Source: Rhizopus sp. PT2906 (Eukaryota > Mucoromycota > Mucoromycetes > Mucorales > Rhizopodaceae). Taken from it: 64,000 nucleotides of DNA. Below, in pieces: positions 45,013-57,397 of this stretch (positions are counted from its first letter, which is position 1; each line of letters opens with the position of its first letter). Below the pieces are notes generated by a model. The model made no database searches. It worked only from the letters and a program-made list of their open reading frames with translations, and was not told where the DNA came from. The DNA is taken from positions 35,050-99,049 of the forward strand of contig JAMYHX010000114.1 in assembly GCA_025529335.1 (NCBI GenBank), read 5' to 3'. The position numbers and the translations under genes were made by a program.

Positions 45013-45225
45013 GGGTAAGCACTACATGCACTAGAAAATACATCAGAAAATAGCTAATATTACGGGCGCTACTTCTACCTATTACCTATGATACCACCCA
45101 GCAAAACTTTTCAATATGTAGCGTCAAACTAGACATGACTTTATAAAATTATTATCTTGGTTTGTTTCTTTTCAGGAAGAAAGATAAAAAAAAAGAAATG
45201 TTGTATGTGTATGCGTGCATCTGTT
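45013..45225 (-). mobile_element. Inverted-repeat element, partial copy
   Basis: The left end GGGTAAGCACTACATGCAC matches the terminus of the element at 60290. The shared body includes TACGGGCGCTAC, CACCCAGCAAAA and CATGACTTTATAAA, and ends around AGAAATGTTG. It lies in the opposite orientation to the copies at 11010 and 60666. The right terminus is not clear. Confidence 0.55.
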
Positions 45226-46125
45226 TCAAAAAAGAAGGTGGAATTCTAAGGTTCTTACATCTCAAAATCTAGAATGGAGGTCTTCTTGTAAGGAAGGATA
45301 TCAACAAATAATAAAAGACTTACCCTTTTGCCCTTCATATACTGTGTAGCTTCTAAATTAGGTTGTGCGAAAGTGTCGTTCACAGAGTCAGGGAAAACAT
45401 TAAACGCGTGTGAAAAATGTTTATTCGTTATTATTACAGAATATCTTTGTCTCAATATTCCAAGAGTGGAGTGAAGGCAATAACAATTGTGAGACTTCTT
45501 TCTACTGTGTGGCATTACTTCCGATACAAAAAGATCAGCGTATGATGATGAACTAACCGTAATACCAGAGATATTTGAAGCCTTTTGCCATGATCCATTT
45601 CTTAAAGGTACAACAGTTTGTATAGAGAGGTTACAACTCTTTCTGCTATATTTCTGAGAATAAAACAGCGACTAAGGAACCTATATTCGTATCCTTTGGC
45701 AACAATATCCTTGTTAATTTACAAGTCCCTGTTCCTTTTGGTGATCCTGTCACACGGTTTATTACCACGCTCATTTAAAAAAAAAGAAAGTTTGTTGTTG
45801 TATTACTTTATCTCCTTCACATCGAACCTAATCTGATATGCATAAAATCACGTCTGTATTGATGCATGCCTCTCTCTCTCTCTCTCTCTCTCTCTATTTG
45901 ACTGATGATATAATAGATTATACAACATGATCAAACTATTAACGAGCCATATTCTATCACCTCACTATTTATTAAAAACAGACAAGTCCGTTTTCTAAGG
46001 AAGGCTGGGATTAAATTTGATAATCTCTTATATCTTGACTTTTTTGGAAGGTGTCAAAAAAGAATTTTTTAATTTAATAAGCAATAGCTCCTTTCTTCTT
46101 TTTTGGTTTCCTTGATTTCAAAAGC
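45226..46125. other. Gene-poor stretch
   Basis: A CT microsatellite of about 25 bp lies at about 45871-45895. Frames at 45255-45515 (minus) and 45618-45836 (plus) lack family resemblance. This stretch probably includes the promoter of the permease gene. Confidence 0.4.
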
Positions 46126-48216
46126 ATGTTTGGCGGAAAAAGAAAACTAAGCAGAAGCAACAAGCATGGAAGCAGTAATGAGGTCATAGAAGAGATCGAC
46201 ATGAGCCATGTTAAATATGAAAAGTCAATTCATCATTCAGAAAGAGCACATGGACACAGCAGTCGAGGTAGTGGATCCATATCAACTGGATCAATAGCTG
46301 ATGTTATAGATGACAAGCCAGCTTTACAAAGAGGATTGAAAGCTCGTCATGTAATAATTTACAGTGATACTATCATTGAAAGATCGGTAACATTAATTGC
46401 TTGTTTAGTTAACAATGATCTCGCTTGGTGGTACCATTGGTACAGGTCTTTTCCTTGCTTCTGGTGCGTCAGTTGCTAACGCTGGTCCAGGTGGTGCCAT
46501 CATTGCTTATTCTTTAATCGGTATCATGGTCTTCTTCATGATGGAATGCTTGGGTGAAATGGTATTCTACAAGATATATATATTATAAACAGAATTAACA
46601 CCTCCAATCAGGCTACTTATTTACCTATTTCTGGCAGTTTTAATAATTATGCTGGTCGCTTTATTGATCCTGCTGTCGGATTCGCTTTAGGTTGGAATTA
46701 TTGGTATAATTGGGCAGTTACCGTTGCTGTTGAATTGGTAAAAAAAAAAAAAAAAAGATATAAAAACTCTTAACTAATCATGTCATCATAGACTGCTGGA
46801 TCTATGGTCATGGCTTATTGGTTACCTAATATACCTAATTACGTTTGGTCTATTATATTTCTCATCATTATTTTGGCACTCAACTTATTTTCAGTTAAAG
46901 GCTATGGTACAAAAGAAAAGTAAATACAACAATCTCATCCCATTACTCACTCCTCTTTTATAGGTGAAGCCGAATATTGGTTTGCTTTAATCAAGGTCTT
47001 GACTGTGATCGTATTCATCATCCTCGGTATTTTGGTCGATACAGGAGTATTAGGAGGAACATACTATGGTACAAGCGTATTCAATTCGGGTGGTGTTCAA
47101 GGCCTTGGCGTCTTGAGTACTTTCTTGACTGCTGGTTTCTCTTTCCAAGGTACTGAATTGATTGGTGTAGCAGCAGGTGAAAGTGAGAATCCTCGAAAGA
47201 ATGTCCCCCGAGCTATCAAGCAAGTGTTTTGGCGTATTCTTTTATTCTATATTCTCTCTATTCTCATCATTGGTCTCATCATTCCATATGACGATCCTTC
47301 TCTCTTGAACTCTGATGTCAACAACATTTCTGTTTCTCCATTCACTTTAGTATTTGTCAAGGCTGGTATTCGTCCAGCAGCAGGTAAACAAAAAACAAAA
47401 AAAAAAGACAGCAGTTGAAACTTACTCCCTTTGGCATATAGACGTTATGAACGCTGTCATCTTAACAACAGTGCTATCAGCTGGTAACTCTGGATTGTAT
47501 GCCTCTAGTCGTACTCTTCTTGACCTTGCCAATGAAGGAAAGGCACCCAAGTTTTTTAGAAAGATCACCAAAAACGGTATCCCTATTTACTGTGTCTTGG
47601 TAACAGCTGCTGTCGGTATGCTCGCCTTTTTGACTTCTTTGTTTGGCAATGGTGTTGTCTACTCTTGGTTACTGAATGTTTCAGGTGTTGCTGGCTTTAT
47701 TGCTTGGCTTGGTATTGCTGCTTCTCACTATAGATTCCGTCGTGCCTATGTTTTGCAAGGTTACAAGGTTGAGGATTTACCCTTCAAGGCTAGATTATTC
47801 CCCATTGGACCTATCTTTGCCTTTTTTATCTGTCTGTTTGTCCTCGTCGGTCAAGGCTATAACTCATGGATGGCTAAGCCTGTTGTCGCTTCAGATATTG
47901 TTGCTGCTTATATCGGTATTCCCATAGTCCTCGTCATTTACTTGGGCTACAAGATCACTAAGCGAACCAAGGTTATTCCTCTTGCAGAAGTCGATTTGGT
48001 CTCTGGCCGTGAAGCTTTCTTAAGGTAAGATTTTGTTTTTAGTGTTGTAGTTCAATCAGCATTAAGAAGTATGGACTAACTAGTTATGGTAGACAATCTT
48101 ATGAAGACGAAGACAAGAAGAATGATCCTCTCGAAGGTGTCAGCATCTTTAGACCTGCTACTTGGAAGCGTATTCCCTCTAATTTAAAATCATGGAGAGA
48201 CGCTATTCACAACTAA
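46126..48216 (+). CDS. Amino-acid permease (yeast APC/YAT family)
   Basis: Seven exons (46126-46350, 46409-46561, 46612-46737, 46792-46906, 46964-47383, 47442-48024, 48093-48216) give 581 aa. A polar N-terminus of about 75 residues leads to RGLKARH and then the family signature SLGGTIGTGLFLASGA in helix 1. Later signatures are GFSFQGTELIGVAAGESENP and AGNSGLYASSRTLLDLANEG. About 12 hydrophobic helices are present. In fungi these are proton symporters for amino acids at the plasma membrane, controlled by nitrogen source and by ubiquitin on N-terminal lysines. Substrate range is not readable. All introns are short; one contains a 16-A tract near its donor. Confidence 0.92.
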
Positions 48217-48323
48217 ACTCTTTTTATGCTATTGTTAATACGCTTACACACCACTACTATATTATTTTAGTATCCTTATTTGTAAATATAGTTTGTAAAA
48301 TAGAACAAGGTTATAGACAGCAT

Positions 48324-50619
48324 TTATTGCTTCAATTCAATGTCTTTTTCAATAAGCTGTGCAGCAATTGGGTGATAGAATTTCTTGTGCTTCAAATAAG
48401 TTTCTTGTGCTAACTTGGCACCATTCTTTGCTCTATAAAGGAATCTATACAGAGGACGAACAAATTTCATACGGCCTTGTTCAGTGATGAATTCGACAAC
48501 ACTAGGATAGATCTTTTCATAACTGGCCATGACGCAAAGTTGCTGCCAGCGGAAACGAACATCAGCGTTGCGAATAGGTGTCATTTGATAAAGTTCATCC
48601 ATCTTGGCAATAATATGATGGGGGAAAGGTTCACAGTCTGTTAAGCGTTCCAAAAAGACAACTACGGAGAAGAAGAGTTAGAACGATTTTTACTTCTATA
48701 TATATATATATATAAATTACTCTTTTGAGTGGAGGTAAAGTTCTCAACATCCTTGGGAGAGAAAGAACTGAGGTCGTTGGTGTTGCGAGCTTCCTCCCAG
48801 CGTTTGGCAAGATCATAGCATGCATCAGCAAGGCTAGTATCAAATTGAGGGTCAACAGGAGGCATACCAGTGCCATTAATCCAGAGATCCCAATTAATCT
48901 TGTTCAACCTTTCAACCATTTCTTTACCGTGGTGCTTTTCCATGTATGTGCGAAGATGGGCAATCCAATCCTCAGTTGTGATGGATTTAGAGGCAAACTG
49001 TTCGACATGAGCCTTCATGTAAGGTTCAAAGACTTCAGGACCACCAACGACTTTTTCAAGGTGGTAAAGCAAATTGAAACCCTTTTCTATAACGCGTAAA
49101 TAGTCAGCATAAATAATCGTACAGTCACCCTTTTCGTGTTTTTACCATAAGGAATAGAACTGAAATAATCGTCAGGGTCAATACCACTGCTTAAATCAGG
49201 CTTCAAAACAGTAGCAGGTGAGTTTTCGCCAAAGAGTTCAACACTTTCTTTTAACGCTTTCCAGCCAATGATGGAGCTAAATTGTCTTTCAGCTTCTCCA
49301 TGAAGACGGGCTGCGATCTTGCGTTCGACAAATACGGTCCAACCTTCATTTAACCAGAAATGTTCCCAATTGGCGGTTGTAACCAAATTACCCATCCAGC
49401 TGTGGGCAATTTCATGTGCAACAACGTCGACAGCACTTCTATCACCTGTTTTAACATTGTTAGTCTTTGTGAATTATATTTCTTTGCACATTGTCTCTCT
49501 CTTTTTTACCTGCCAAGAGGGTTGGGGTAACAAAGGTCAAACAAGGATTCTATCATCATTCATTATTAGTTGTCTTTTTTGTTCATTATTCTTTAATTAC
49601 CTCCATACCACCATAGGGGAAAGAAGGTGGCAATACCAAAAGGTCATAACGTCCCCATTCATAAGGGGTCAACAGACTTTCACCTGTGGCAATGAATTTT
49701 TCTGTATCCTATTCATTTGGTTACATTAGCCCCTTTTTGTGTATTATCCTTGTAACACGCAATTTTTACTTCAAATTCCCAGGCTGCTTGTTCAACCATT
49801 TCAGGTTCACACCATACTGTGGAACGTGGGCCAATCTCACGACCAGTCAAGTTACCGGCAGCAATCGCGATCAAGTAGGAAGGAATGGTCGTGTTTTGCT
49901 TAAAGTGATATGTCTTGGTACCATCCTGGTTATCGTCGCTAGATACTAAGAGAGCTGACATGACGACTTGTAGAGGCGAGGTAACGGATGCTGAATAGGT
50001 CAATTTGACAGAAGGAGAGTCCTGAAGAGGAGCAAAGGCACGGGCATGGATCTATATAGAGCGTGTCAGAGTCTAAAATATAATCAATAGGATCACATAC
50101 AGCTTGGCATTGAGAAAACAAATAAGGGTGCTTCTTGCCAACAGTTTGTCTAGCATAAAACATACGTCAGTCTAAAAAAAAATACATGATTGACAATCTT
50201 ACTCTGGTTCCAAGTATTGAACAGCTGTACATTTTTCTGTAGTAACATATTCTACTTTGAGTTGAAAAGTAGTGCCTTCGTTTGCAAAGACTTCAGGAAG
50301 GTGAATGGTCAAGGCTGATCCGAGACTAGGATGTCGTTCAGCAACTTCATACTATATATCCACATGTTAATCAATTTGCAAGTACTCTGCTAAGCTAATA
50401 TACCTTGAGTTCTTGTCCATTCAAGGAAACATTCTTCAAGTCGAGATAGCTAGTATCCAACACGACCTTGGACACGTTTGGACGTAATGTGACCATATCC
50501 AAAAGAACATGTCCACTAATCTTCTTTTCTTCAAATGAGATCTTCCAGTTCAAGTGAACATGTTTAGTTATGACTTCAGTTAGATTGGATAAACTGCTGG
50601 GATCTATGACAAGTGCCAT
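48324..50619 (-). CDS. Leukotriene-A4-hydrolase-type aminopeptidase (M1)
   Basis: Nine exons (50404-50619, 50203-50351, 50101-50149, 49770-50051, 49601-49708, 49510-49549, 49146-49445, 48721-49086, 48324-48661) give 615 aa. The zinc motif HEIAHSW with Glu in WLNEGW is intact (His292, His296, Glu315). The M1 exopeptidase motif PYGGMENPCLTF is present, as are HPYLFSQCQ and the C-terminal helical lobe ([15 protein letters not shown]). Such cytosolic enzymes trim N-terminal residues of peptides; in fungi the epoxide hydrolase side activity is weak. The start is divergent to the arabinose-dehydrogenase-like gene, 133 bp away. Confidence 0.95.
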
Positions 50620-50752
50620 TATGATTTAAACGTGAAAAAAAATAATAAAAAAATAAAAAATTTGTCAGCCAATGTTTCCTCTATCCACAACTTGTTTTCT
50701 TTACGGTTAAACTCATTTTCCCCAGTTATTTTTTTTTTTTATTGTATTACTC

Positions 50753-51353
50753 ATGGCAAAAGTAAATGATAATAAATGTCATCAGCTTGGCAATAACACA
50801 CTCTTCTTCTTCTTCTTCTTCTTTAGCCTGTTAACCAAAATAAGCTTGAACCTTTTGAAGTTTCCTTTGGTGCTGGTGCTCTTTCAGGTGCATATGATAC
50901 TATTGAAGGCCATATGCCTATAGAAGCTTGTCGAGAAGCTCTCTTATTAGGTAAATAATTAAAAAAAAAAAAGATAGTTGGGCTTTTATTCAATAAAGTT
51001 AGGTATCAATTCTTTTGATACATCACCTTATTATGGAAAGAGCGAATATATCCTAGGAGACGCGCTTCTTGAACTTCGAAACGAGTTTCCTCGAGACCAT
51101 TACTATTTAGCGACCAAAGTAGGTCGATATGGTTATACCGTCAAAGAATTTGATTATAGTGCAAAAAGGATCTATGAGAGTGTAGAGGAAAGTATGAGAC
51201 GGATGCACACCGACTACTTGGATATTGTCTATTGTCACGATGTTGAGTTTGTTGACTTTGAACAAGTGGTTGGACCTAATCAGGCCATGGAGGCATTGTT
51301 CGATTTAAAGAGCAAAGGAAAGATAAAGTATGTTGGATGTTCGGGTATGTTTG

Positions 51354-51412
<59 letters not shown>

Positions 51413-51963
51413 GATCTATTTACTTGGGGGACGTAGGTTACCCATTGGAAGTGTTGTTAAGAATAGCAGAGCATCAACATAAAAAGGGACAGCCATTAGA
51501 TATTATTTTATCTTACTGCCATTACAATCTCCAAAATACAAAGTTGGCAGATTATGCACCCAAGTTCAGAGAGGCAGGTGTAAAGTATATATTCAATGCA
51601 TCACCACTTGCTATGGCTTTACTTCGCGATGCTGGACCACCTGACTGGCATCCTGCCCATGCTGAATTGCGTGAGGCTGCTAGAAAGGTTGCCCAGGTAG
51701 CTGCAGATCATGGTTTTAGTATTGCCAACTTGGCTTCTCGATTTGCCTTCCGTGGTCGAGATGTGTTCCATCTTGACGCTACTATCATTGGCCTTGCCAG
51801 AAAATCTGAAGTTCAAGAAGCTATGCGTGCCTGGAAGGAGGCAAAGGAAAGAAAAAACACACCTGAAGAAGACTTGGTTTATGAAAAGATAGACGAGATA
51901 TTCAAGCCCTTTAAAAACTATTCATGGCAAAGTCCCAGTGACAAAGAACGGGGTTTAGCATAA
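50753..51963 (+). CDS. D-arabinose / L-galactose dehydrogenase-like aldo-keto reductase
   Basis: Four exons (50753-50761, 50827-50950, 51003-51344, 51437-51963) give 333 aa. The catalytic set is complete: Asp50 and Tyr55 (FDTSPYYGKSE), Lys83 (ATKVGRYG) and His123 (DIVYCHDVEFVD). The sequence resembles yeast Ara2 and plant L-galactose dehydrogenase, which make lactone precursors of erythroascorbate or ascorbate. The first coding exon is only 9 nt. The third intron (51345-51436) contains 55 consecutive A residues (51354-51408). A TTC-repeat tract precedes exon 2. It is divergent to the aminopeptidase gene. Confidence 0.88.
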
Positions 51964-52002
51964 GAGTGTAACATGTTTATTGACAATAAAAAAAAATCAG
52001 CC

Positions 52003-52518
52003 TTAGCGCTGACCGCCATATCCTCGAATACTCTCTGCAAAGCTCCACTCGGTATCTAATTGATAAGGCTCACTAATATGTAAGCCATTTTCGGTAATCT
52101 TTGCTATTTGGTACTATTGTAAAATGTAAATCACGTCATTCTTGTATATTTCGCTTTGTATCTTACCTTGTTTAAGGATCTTGCATCTCGGTAGAACAAT
52201 ACGCGCAAACATTCATTCATAATCTCAACTGCTTCTTCTTCTGTCAATTCGTCTTCTTTGCCTTCAACTCTTCTTCTCAAAATAGGTTGTGCTAAATGTG
52301 CACCAAATCCAGTAGCAATAGTTGTTGATTGATAGGTAGTGCCTCTCAAGTCGACATAGCCGAGGAATCGTTCGCCCTTGTGGAGACCTCCTACGACTAA
52401 GGCGTTCCAAAGAGGGTTGAATTTGGATCTTCTGTTGTACATGACTCTCCATAAATATTCATAGATATGAGGTGTGCCTAAAACATGTCCATCATCTGCA
52501 CAGTGCTCTTTAATCCTA

Positions 52519-52553
<35 letters not shown>

Positions 52554-53045
52554 ATGTCAATACAAGCATATGTTTTTTGATGGTTGTATTATACATGAGA
52601 GAATCCAAAAGATGTTGAATATATTGATAGTCTGAGATATCACCAGATGCACCAACAACCGTGCTTTCGCCGACTGGATATAATCTCTTGATATCACGGA
52701 AACGAGCGAGAGATCCGTATGAACCTATTCAGGGTTATTTATGAATTGATTGTATTTTCCTTTCTTTTTTCTTACCAAGCATATCTGCAGCCATCATAAT
52801 ACCATCTCTATATTTAAAGGCAAGAACAGATGTACCTGTTATTAAAGGGTTTCTAATAAAACGAAGAGTTAACGTCCTTTCTACTGATGCTTGAATGGTG
52901 TAATATAATTTTACTGAGTTCTTGTCATTGGGCCATAAGCTGATTGAGCTAATTGATCTGGAACAGTTTGAGGCATAGGAACTGTACCATAGGTATCAAT
53001 AGCTTCTGAGCGAGGCTTGCCCCAACGTGAAGGAAAATGATCCAT
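52003..53045 (-). CDS. PRE4: 20S proteasome subunit beta-7 (PSMB4/PRE4)
   Basis: Five exons (52915-53045, 52776-52852, 52595-52724, 52167-52515, 52003-52113) give 265 aa. The mature part starts around TRTQNPLITGTSVLAFKY, and is followed by MMAADMLGSYGSLARF, VVGASGDISDYQYI, YNRRSKFNPLWNALVVGG and VLFYRDARSLNK. It has no catalytic N-terminal threonine, as expected for beta-7, which is structural and places its C-tail between beta-1 and beta-2 of the other ring. One intron has an acceptor preceded by 33 T residues on the coding strand. Confidence 0.95.
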
Positions 53046-53242
53046 AATGATGTATGTTTTTGACTATAAGAAAAAGAAAAAAAAGGTAAAATTACGAAAG
53101 CGTTACGCGCGTCCGCCCTACAACCAAATGAATGACGTCCGCAGTGCGTTTATCCAATGAAACATAAGCTGAGTCTGAGATACTTTATTTGTTTTGATGG
53201 TTTTTTTTAAAGAAAGAAAGTTATTATGTATTGAGCATGTGT

Positions 53243-54815
53243 TTAATCCTTCAAATCATCGACTTGGAAAACCATAGCATCGTCCTTTCTTAAGCGTTCT
53301 ATAAGGGTTTGACCAAAGGCGGTTGAGGGTGTTAAAACACCACCGTCTTTGCCAGGTAGTTCGTTGAAGCTCTTGATAATACAAAGAGCGGCCTCAACTA
53401 ACATACGTGGAGTATCACCGTAACCAGGGTCGCTGAAGCCTATAGATAATCTAGGTCAAAGGAAGCTACATCGGATAAAGAAAATGAATTATCACTGACC
53501 TTTAACGATAGCCTTGGCGCGTACAGAGTCTTCATAAGGCTCTGATTCAGCAGATCCAACAAGTTGAAGCTCAAAATGACCCAACTTTCTTGTCTCTCCT
53601 CTAGGGCCATAACCAGGTCCAGGCAAGAGCGCCTTTACCTTTTCACCAATAATTGGTGCTCTGATCAAAAGAACAGCCATCGGAACGATGGTGTAGAGGA
53701 AGCAAGTGAATAAAACGGCGGGGATGAAGCTAAGGCTCATATATTCCCTATTTGATCCATCATGATTAAAGTTGGTCCTTGACCTACATTGTATACACTT
53801 ACCTGTAACTAAACGTGTTTCCATATGCCTGTCCACGATCGGCCCAGATAGACCAACTTCTTCGAACGACTTTTTCGTTGGTAACAGACATGAAAAAGAA
53901 AGTCTGCCACTTGTTATCAAAATCACGATCTTTGTAGAGCGTCGGTAACGTGGGTTTATCAATACCCTTTCGAGTAGCCAGCAAATAAGGATCACCATGT
54001 CCCTCCATCCTTTGGGTAGCAGCCTCAATAAAAGAATGAATCGTTCCACCCGAGACACCTCCGGCGAGTTTGGTCATGGAGGCCTTGACAGTGCCCAAGT
54101 TCAAGTTATGCTTTGAATGAATGTGATTTGCCAACATCCAGACACCCAGATCACTTGGTACAGAATCAAACCCACAGCAGGGAACAATCATGATCTTTTC
54201 CTGTTTTGCCTTTTCATCAAATTGATCAATGATCTGTTTTACCCAAGAATACTCTCCTGTAATATCGACATAATGGGTCTTTTGACGAATACAGGCTTCG
54301 ACCAGTGGCGTACCATACTTGATGTAGGGCCCTAAGACGGTGTTACATCACGTGTAACTTTCCTTTTTTTAATTTCTTTTCTTACCAACTGTGCTTATTG
54401 CCACTCGTGTTTGAGATACGACATTGTCAAGGGTTTCAGGTTGTTGGGTGTCAGCAATGAGCAAGTCAATTTTCTATGCAATTCTTTAGTACTATTATGG
54501 ATATATCAATTTGATTGCTTACCTGTAATGAAGGATCTGTTTCAACCAAGTGATCACGTACTTTTTCCAATTTGACAAGACTACGACCTGCTATAGCCCA
54601 GTTTATAGACTATGTAAATTTAATAAAAAGAATGATGTGAATGATGATGATTTTACTTTATCGAGTCTTTCAGCGAGATATTCTGCAGTAAGTTCGCCGG
54701 TATAACCAGTAGCACCAAAAATGACTGATATAAATCATTGTTAGTCTATAAAGGAGACAATATAGTATCTGTTGATGTTACTAATATCGTATTTTCTCTT
54801 TTGATAATCAGTCAT
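53243..54815 (-). CDS. Saccharopine-dehydrogenase-like oxidoreductase (SCCPDH-type)
   Basis: Seven exons (54782-54815, 54657-54724, 54523-54609, 54386-54473, 53803-54331, 53500-53747, 53243-53439) give 416 aa. The NAD-binding motif FGATGYTGELTAEYLAERL follows a basic N-terminus. Further family segments are WAIAGRSLVKLEKV, DITGEYSWVKQII and MIVPCCGFDSVPSDLG. A hydrophobic stretch near residues 275-300 suggests membrane or lipid-droplet contact, as for animal SCCPDH. The reaction is unknown; the lysine-pathway enzyme proper is not implied. One donor is GTCAGT and is not canonical but needed for the frame. Confidence 0.9.
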
Positions 54816-54888
54816 TATTGCGCGTCAAAATATATATAAAGTAGTAAGAAAAAGAAAAGAAAAGAAAAAAGAATAAAATAATCAGTTT

Positions 54889-55068
54889 ATGGTAAACATG
54901 GTTTCAATTATTGCTTATGTCATAATGAACTATGGAGTCATCTCTATCATGGTGGCACCCTCTTTCTGGATTGGATTTACGCTTGCATTAATCTTAATTT
55001 TTGGCATGCAACCTTTAAATTCAGATAAAATTGAATTCTTGCGCAACTTTGACGATCTTTTATTGTAA
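54889..55068 (+). CDS. Tiny membrane protein (59 aa), unknown
   Basis: An ATG-initiated frame of 60 codons encodes a protein with one or two hydrophobic helices (IAYVIMNYGVISIMVAP, then WIGFTLALILIFGMQ). A short acidic/basic tail follows (KIEFLRNFDDLLL). It lies between the divergent SCCPDH-like gene and the convergent lipid phosphatase gene, 73 bp from the former's start. An alternative in-frame ATG is at 54898. No family was recognised; it resembles small mitochondrial or ER membrane proteins in size. Confidence 0.45.
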   Translation: MVNMVSIIAYVIMNYGVISIMVAPSFWIGFTLALILIFGMQPLNSDKIEFLRNFDDLLL

Positions 55069-55110
55069 TAAAATCACTGTTTGTTACTGAAAATGATTTA
55101 TTTATTACAA

Positions 55111-56410
55111 TCAAAACTGTGAATCCAGACTGTATTGATCTCCCTTTTGGCTTTGATATTTTGTATTTTGGTTAAATATATTTGAGTGATCATTATTATG
55201 GTTGTGTGAACTACTAGCTGTACTTGATGTCACTGTCGTAGCTAGACATGCTTCTTCTTCATCTTGTTGTCTTCTATGTTCAATATTGTTGTTGTTGTTA
55301 TTATTATTATTATCCAATCCAGCTTGCCAGTAGAGCATTCTTGTCATGAATGGGGTATGACATGTATTGTGTCCAAGGGCAGGATAATATTGTCTATAGG
55401 CAAAATAAGCACAGACGGTACCTAACAATGCGCCTATAAAGACATCATGCCAATGGTGACGATAATCCTCTGTTCGAGAAATGGCTACGAGAGCAGCACC
55501 AATAAAAGGAAATATGCAGCAAAATCCCTTATAGGTGTGCTATTTTGTACATATATTAGTTAATCTTTTTACATGAGTGATACAATATCACTTACACCCT
55601 TCTCATCAAATAGCCTTAACTTGCCGGCCATGTAAAAAGAAAGATAACCTAAACCGGCAAATGAGACTATTGTGATATAATTAGTAAAAAAAAAAAAACT
55701 TTGCTCCTTTTTCCTTCTCTTCTTTACATGACGAATGCCCGCTTGGGAAACTTTTAAATCCATCAATCATTATATGTGAATGAATATCAGTTGTACAAAT
55801 ATCCACGGTAGATAGACCCAATGGAGGATCCTCGGTGTCCAATGCTGGCTTACATCTCGAAAGCATATCAGGTCTTGGTCGTCCTGCTGTAATCTATACA
55901 ATTGTTGTCAATAAATGTATATGCATGTATGTTGCTATTCATTTTACTTTGATTACATCTGTCAACATAATTGTCATAGATAATCCTAAGCATAGACCTA
56001 TACGTATATATATCCTTTATTAGTAAAAAAAAAAAAAAAAAAAAAGCAAAAAGGGGGTGTATATACCTAATACTCCTGCATGAAAATCATATATATTTCT
56101 TTTATATCCTAATCCACTTAATGTTATTCCTCCAATAATAATAAACGGTATAACAAAGCATATGATCTATATAAACAAAGATGAATAGTGAAAAATTAAA
56201 TTTTGATAGACATATTACCAATAATAACCAAACGGGTACTCTTTCGTGTTCAGCATACGGAAACATAATTGTTTTGTCATGGATTGAAAATTGTCGATGA
56301 AATGGTGTAATATTATCAATAGCAAAAAATACAACTGTCATTATGATGACAAGTATCCAGTCAAAAAGATAAGAAAGAGCTATACGCCGCTTTATAGGAT
56401 CTTTAAGCAT
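55111..56410 (-). CDS. PAP2-superfamily lipid phosphate phosphatase (DPP1/LPP-like)
   Basis: Six exons (56219-56410, 56067-56166, 55948-55997, 55728-55893, 55596-55666, 55111-55539) give 335 aa. The three PAP2 motifs are intact: KITAGRPRP (Lys114 to Pro122), FPSGHSS (His167) and AISRTEDYRHHWHDV. Six membrane helices surround them, as in yeast Dpp1/Lpp1. These enzymes dephosphorylate phosphatidate, diacylglycerol pyrophosphate and related lipids at vacuole or Golgi membranes, with the active site facing the lumen. The cytosolic tail has nine consecutive Asn residues and Ser/His-rich sequence. The gene converges with the tiny membrane-protein gene. Confidence 0.93.
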
Positions 56411-56522
56411 TTTTCTCTCCTTTTTTTTTCTTGTTTGTGAAAGTAAAAAATAAAATAAAAAAAGAAAGAAAAGAAAAGAAAGGAAAAGGGGAGTTAAGGA
56501 AATGAATTTGTGTTTCAAGCGA

Positions 56523-57397
56523 CTAATCAATTAAAATCCAGAAGATCAAGACAGCTTTGACTGTGGCGGAGGATGGAGTCATCCGCCGATTGGGATCTGC
56601 AATTTCTGGATCATGGCTGGGTATGGAAGAAGGAAGGATGAGCATACACGGCAAGCAGCAGCCACTACAGCAGAGCATGATACCCTTTTAATAACACAAA
56701 CGTATTCAGTCATTAGTTCACAAATACATAGAGTGGGTTTGTTATAGAAGAACCTTACCATAATAATAAAAATAGGAATAAGGATGACGATAAGCCTGAT
56801 TTGGACTATGCCTTTTAATCTGGCGATGATAAGCCCGAGTACGGTGTAGAATAAGGTTGCCAAGAGACAATATAAAATAGTGGCAGCAAAGACCAATGAT
56901 TTTGCTTGCTGAGCTAATTCTTGATTTCCCATCTTTGCAAAGTGCCTATACTGCCCCCATAGCTTCAAGAAGTAAAATAAGCCCAAAAGGTAGGTGGGTA
57001 TGAAGGCAGTGACCCAGTTCTTGTGATATAGCACGATGCAAGTCAACTGGATCAGTATGACCAACCTTGTTACCCATCCTGACTTTCCATTAAACAGGCT
57101 GTGAGTGACTTCGAAGCCATAATAAGGCGCAAGTATGCACGGCAAATAGACAGGGTAACCATCCAGATAGAGAACAATCAGTACTTGAAATAGTATGATC
57201 AAGACACATTCTACAAGAGGTAGACATCTGTCTATGATGCTCTTCTTGTATCGTCCCTCATTCAACAGCAGTTCTCCTTCATCTTCCTCTTCGCCATCCT
57301 CATCTTCGTGAGCATGATCGGAAAGTGAAGCCAATGTAATCGAGGTCTGTGTTCCTCTCTTTGAAGAATTTAGGCCGTTTCCTTTTCCGTTTTTCAT
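56523..57397 (-). CDS. Multi-pass membrane protein with Cys-rich tail (TMEM185-like?)
   Basis: Two exons (56759-57397 and 56523-56684) give 266 aa. An N-terminal hydrophilic region has an acidic run (HEDEDGEEEDEGELLLNEG). Seven or so hydrophobic helices follow, beginning LVECVLIILFQVLIVLYLDG. This last segment, with its LDG at the helix end, resembles TMEM185/FAM11-type proteins, but the match is slight. Exon 2 adds a striking CCSGCCLPC cluster right after the last helix, a likely palmitoylation site. No function is known. Confidence 0.65.
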
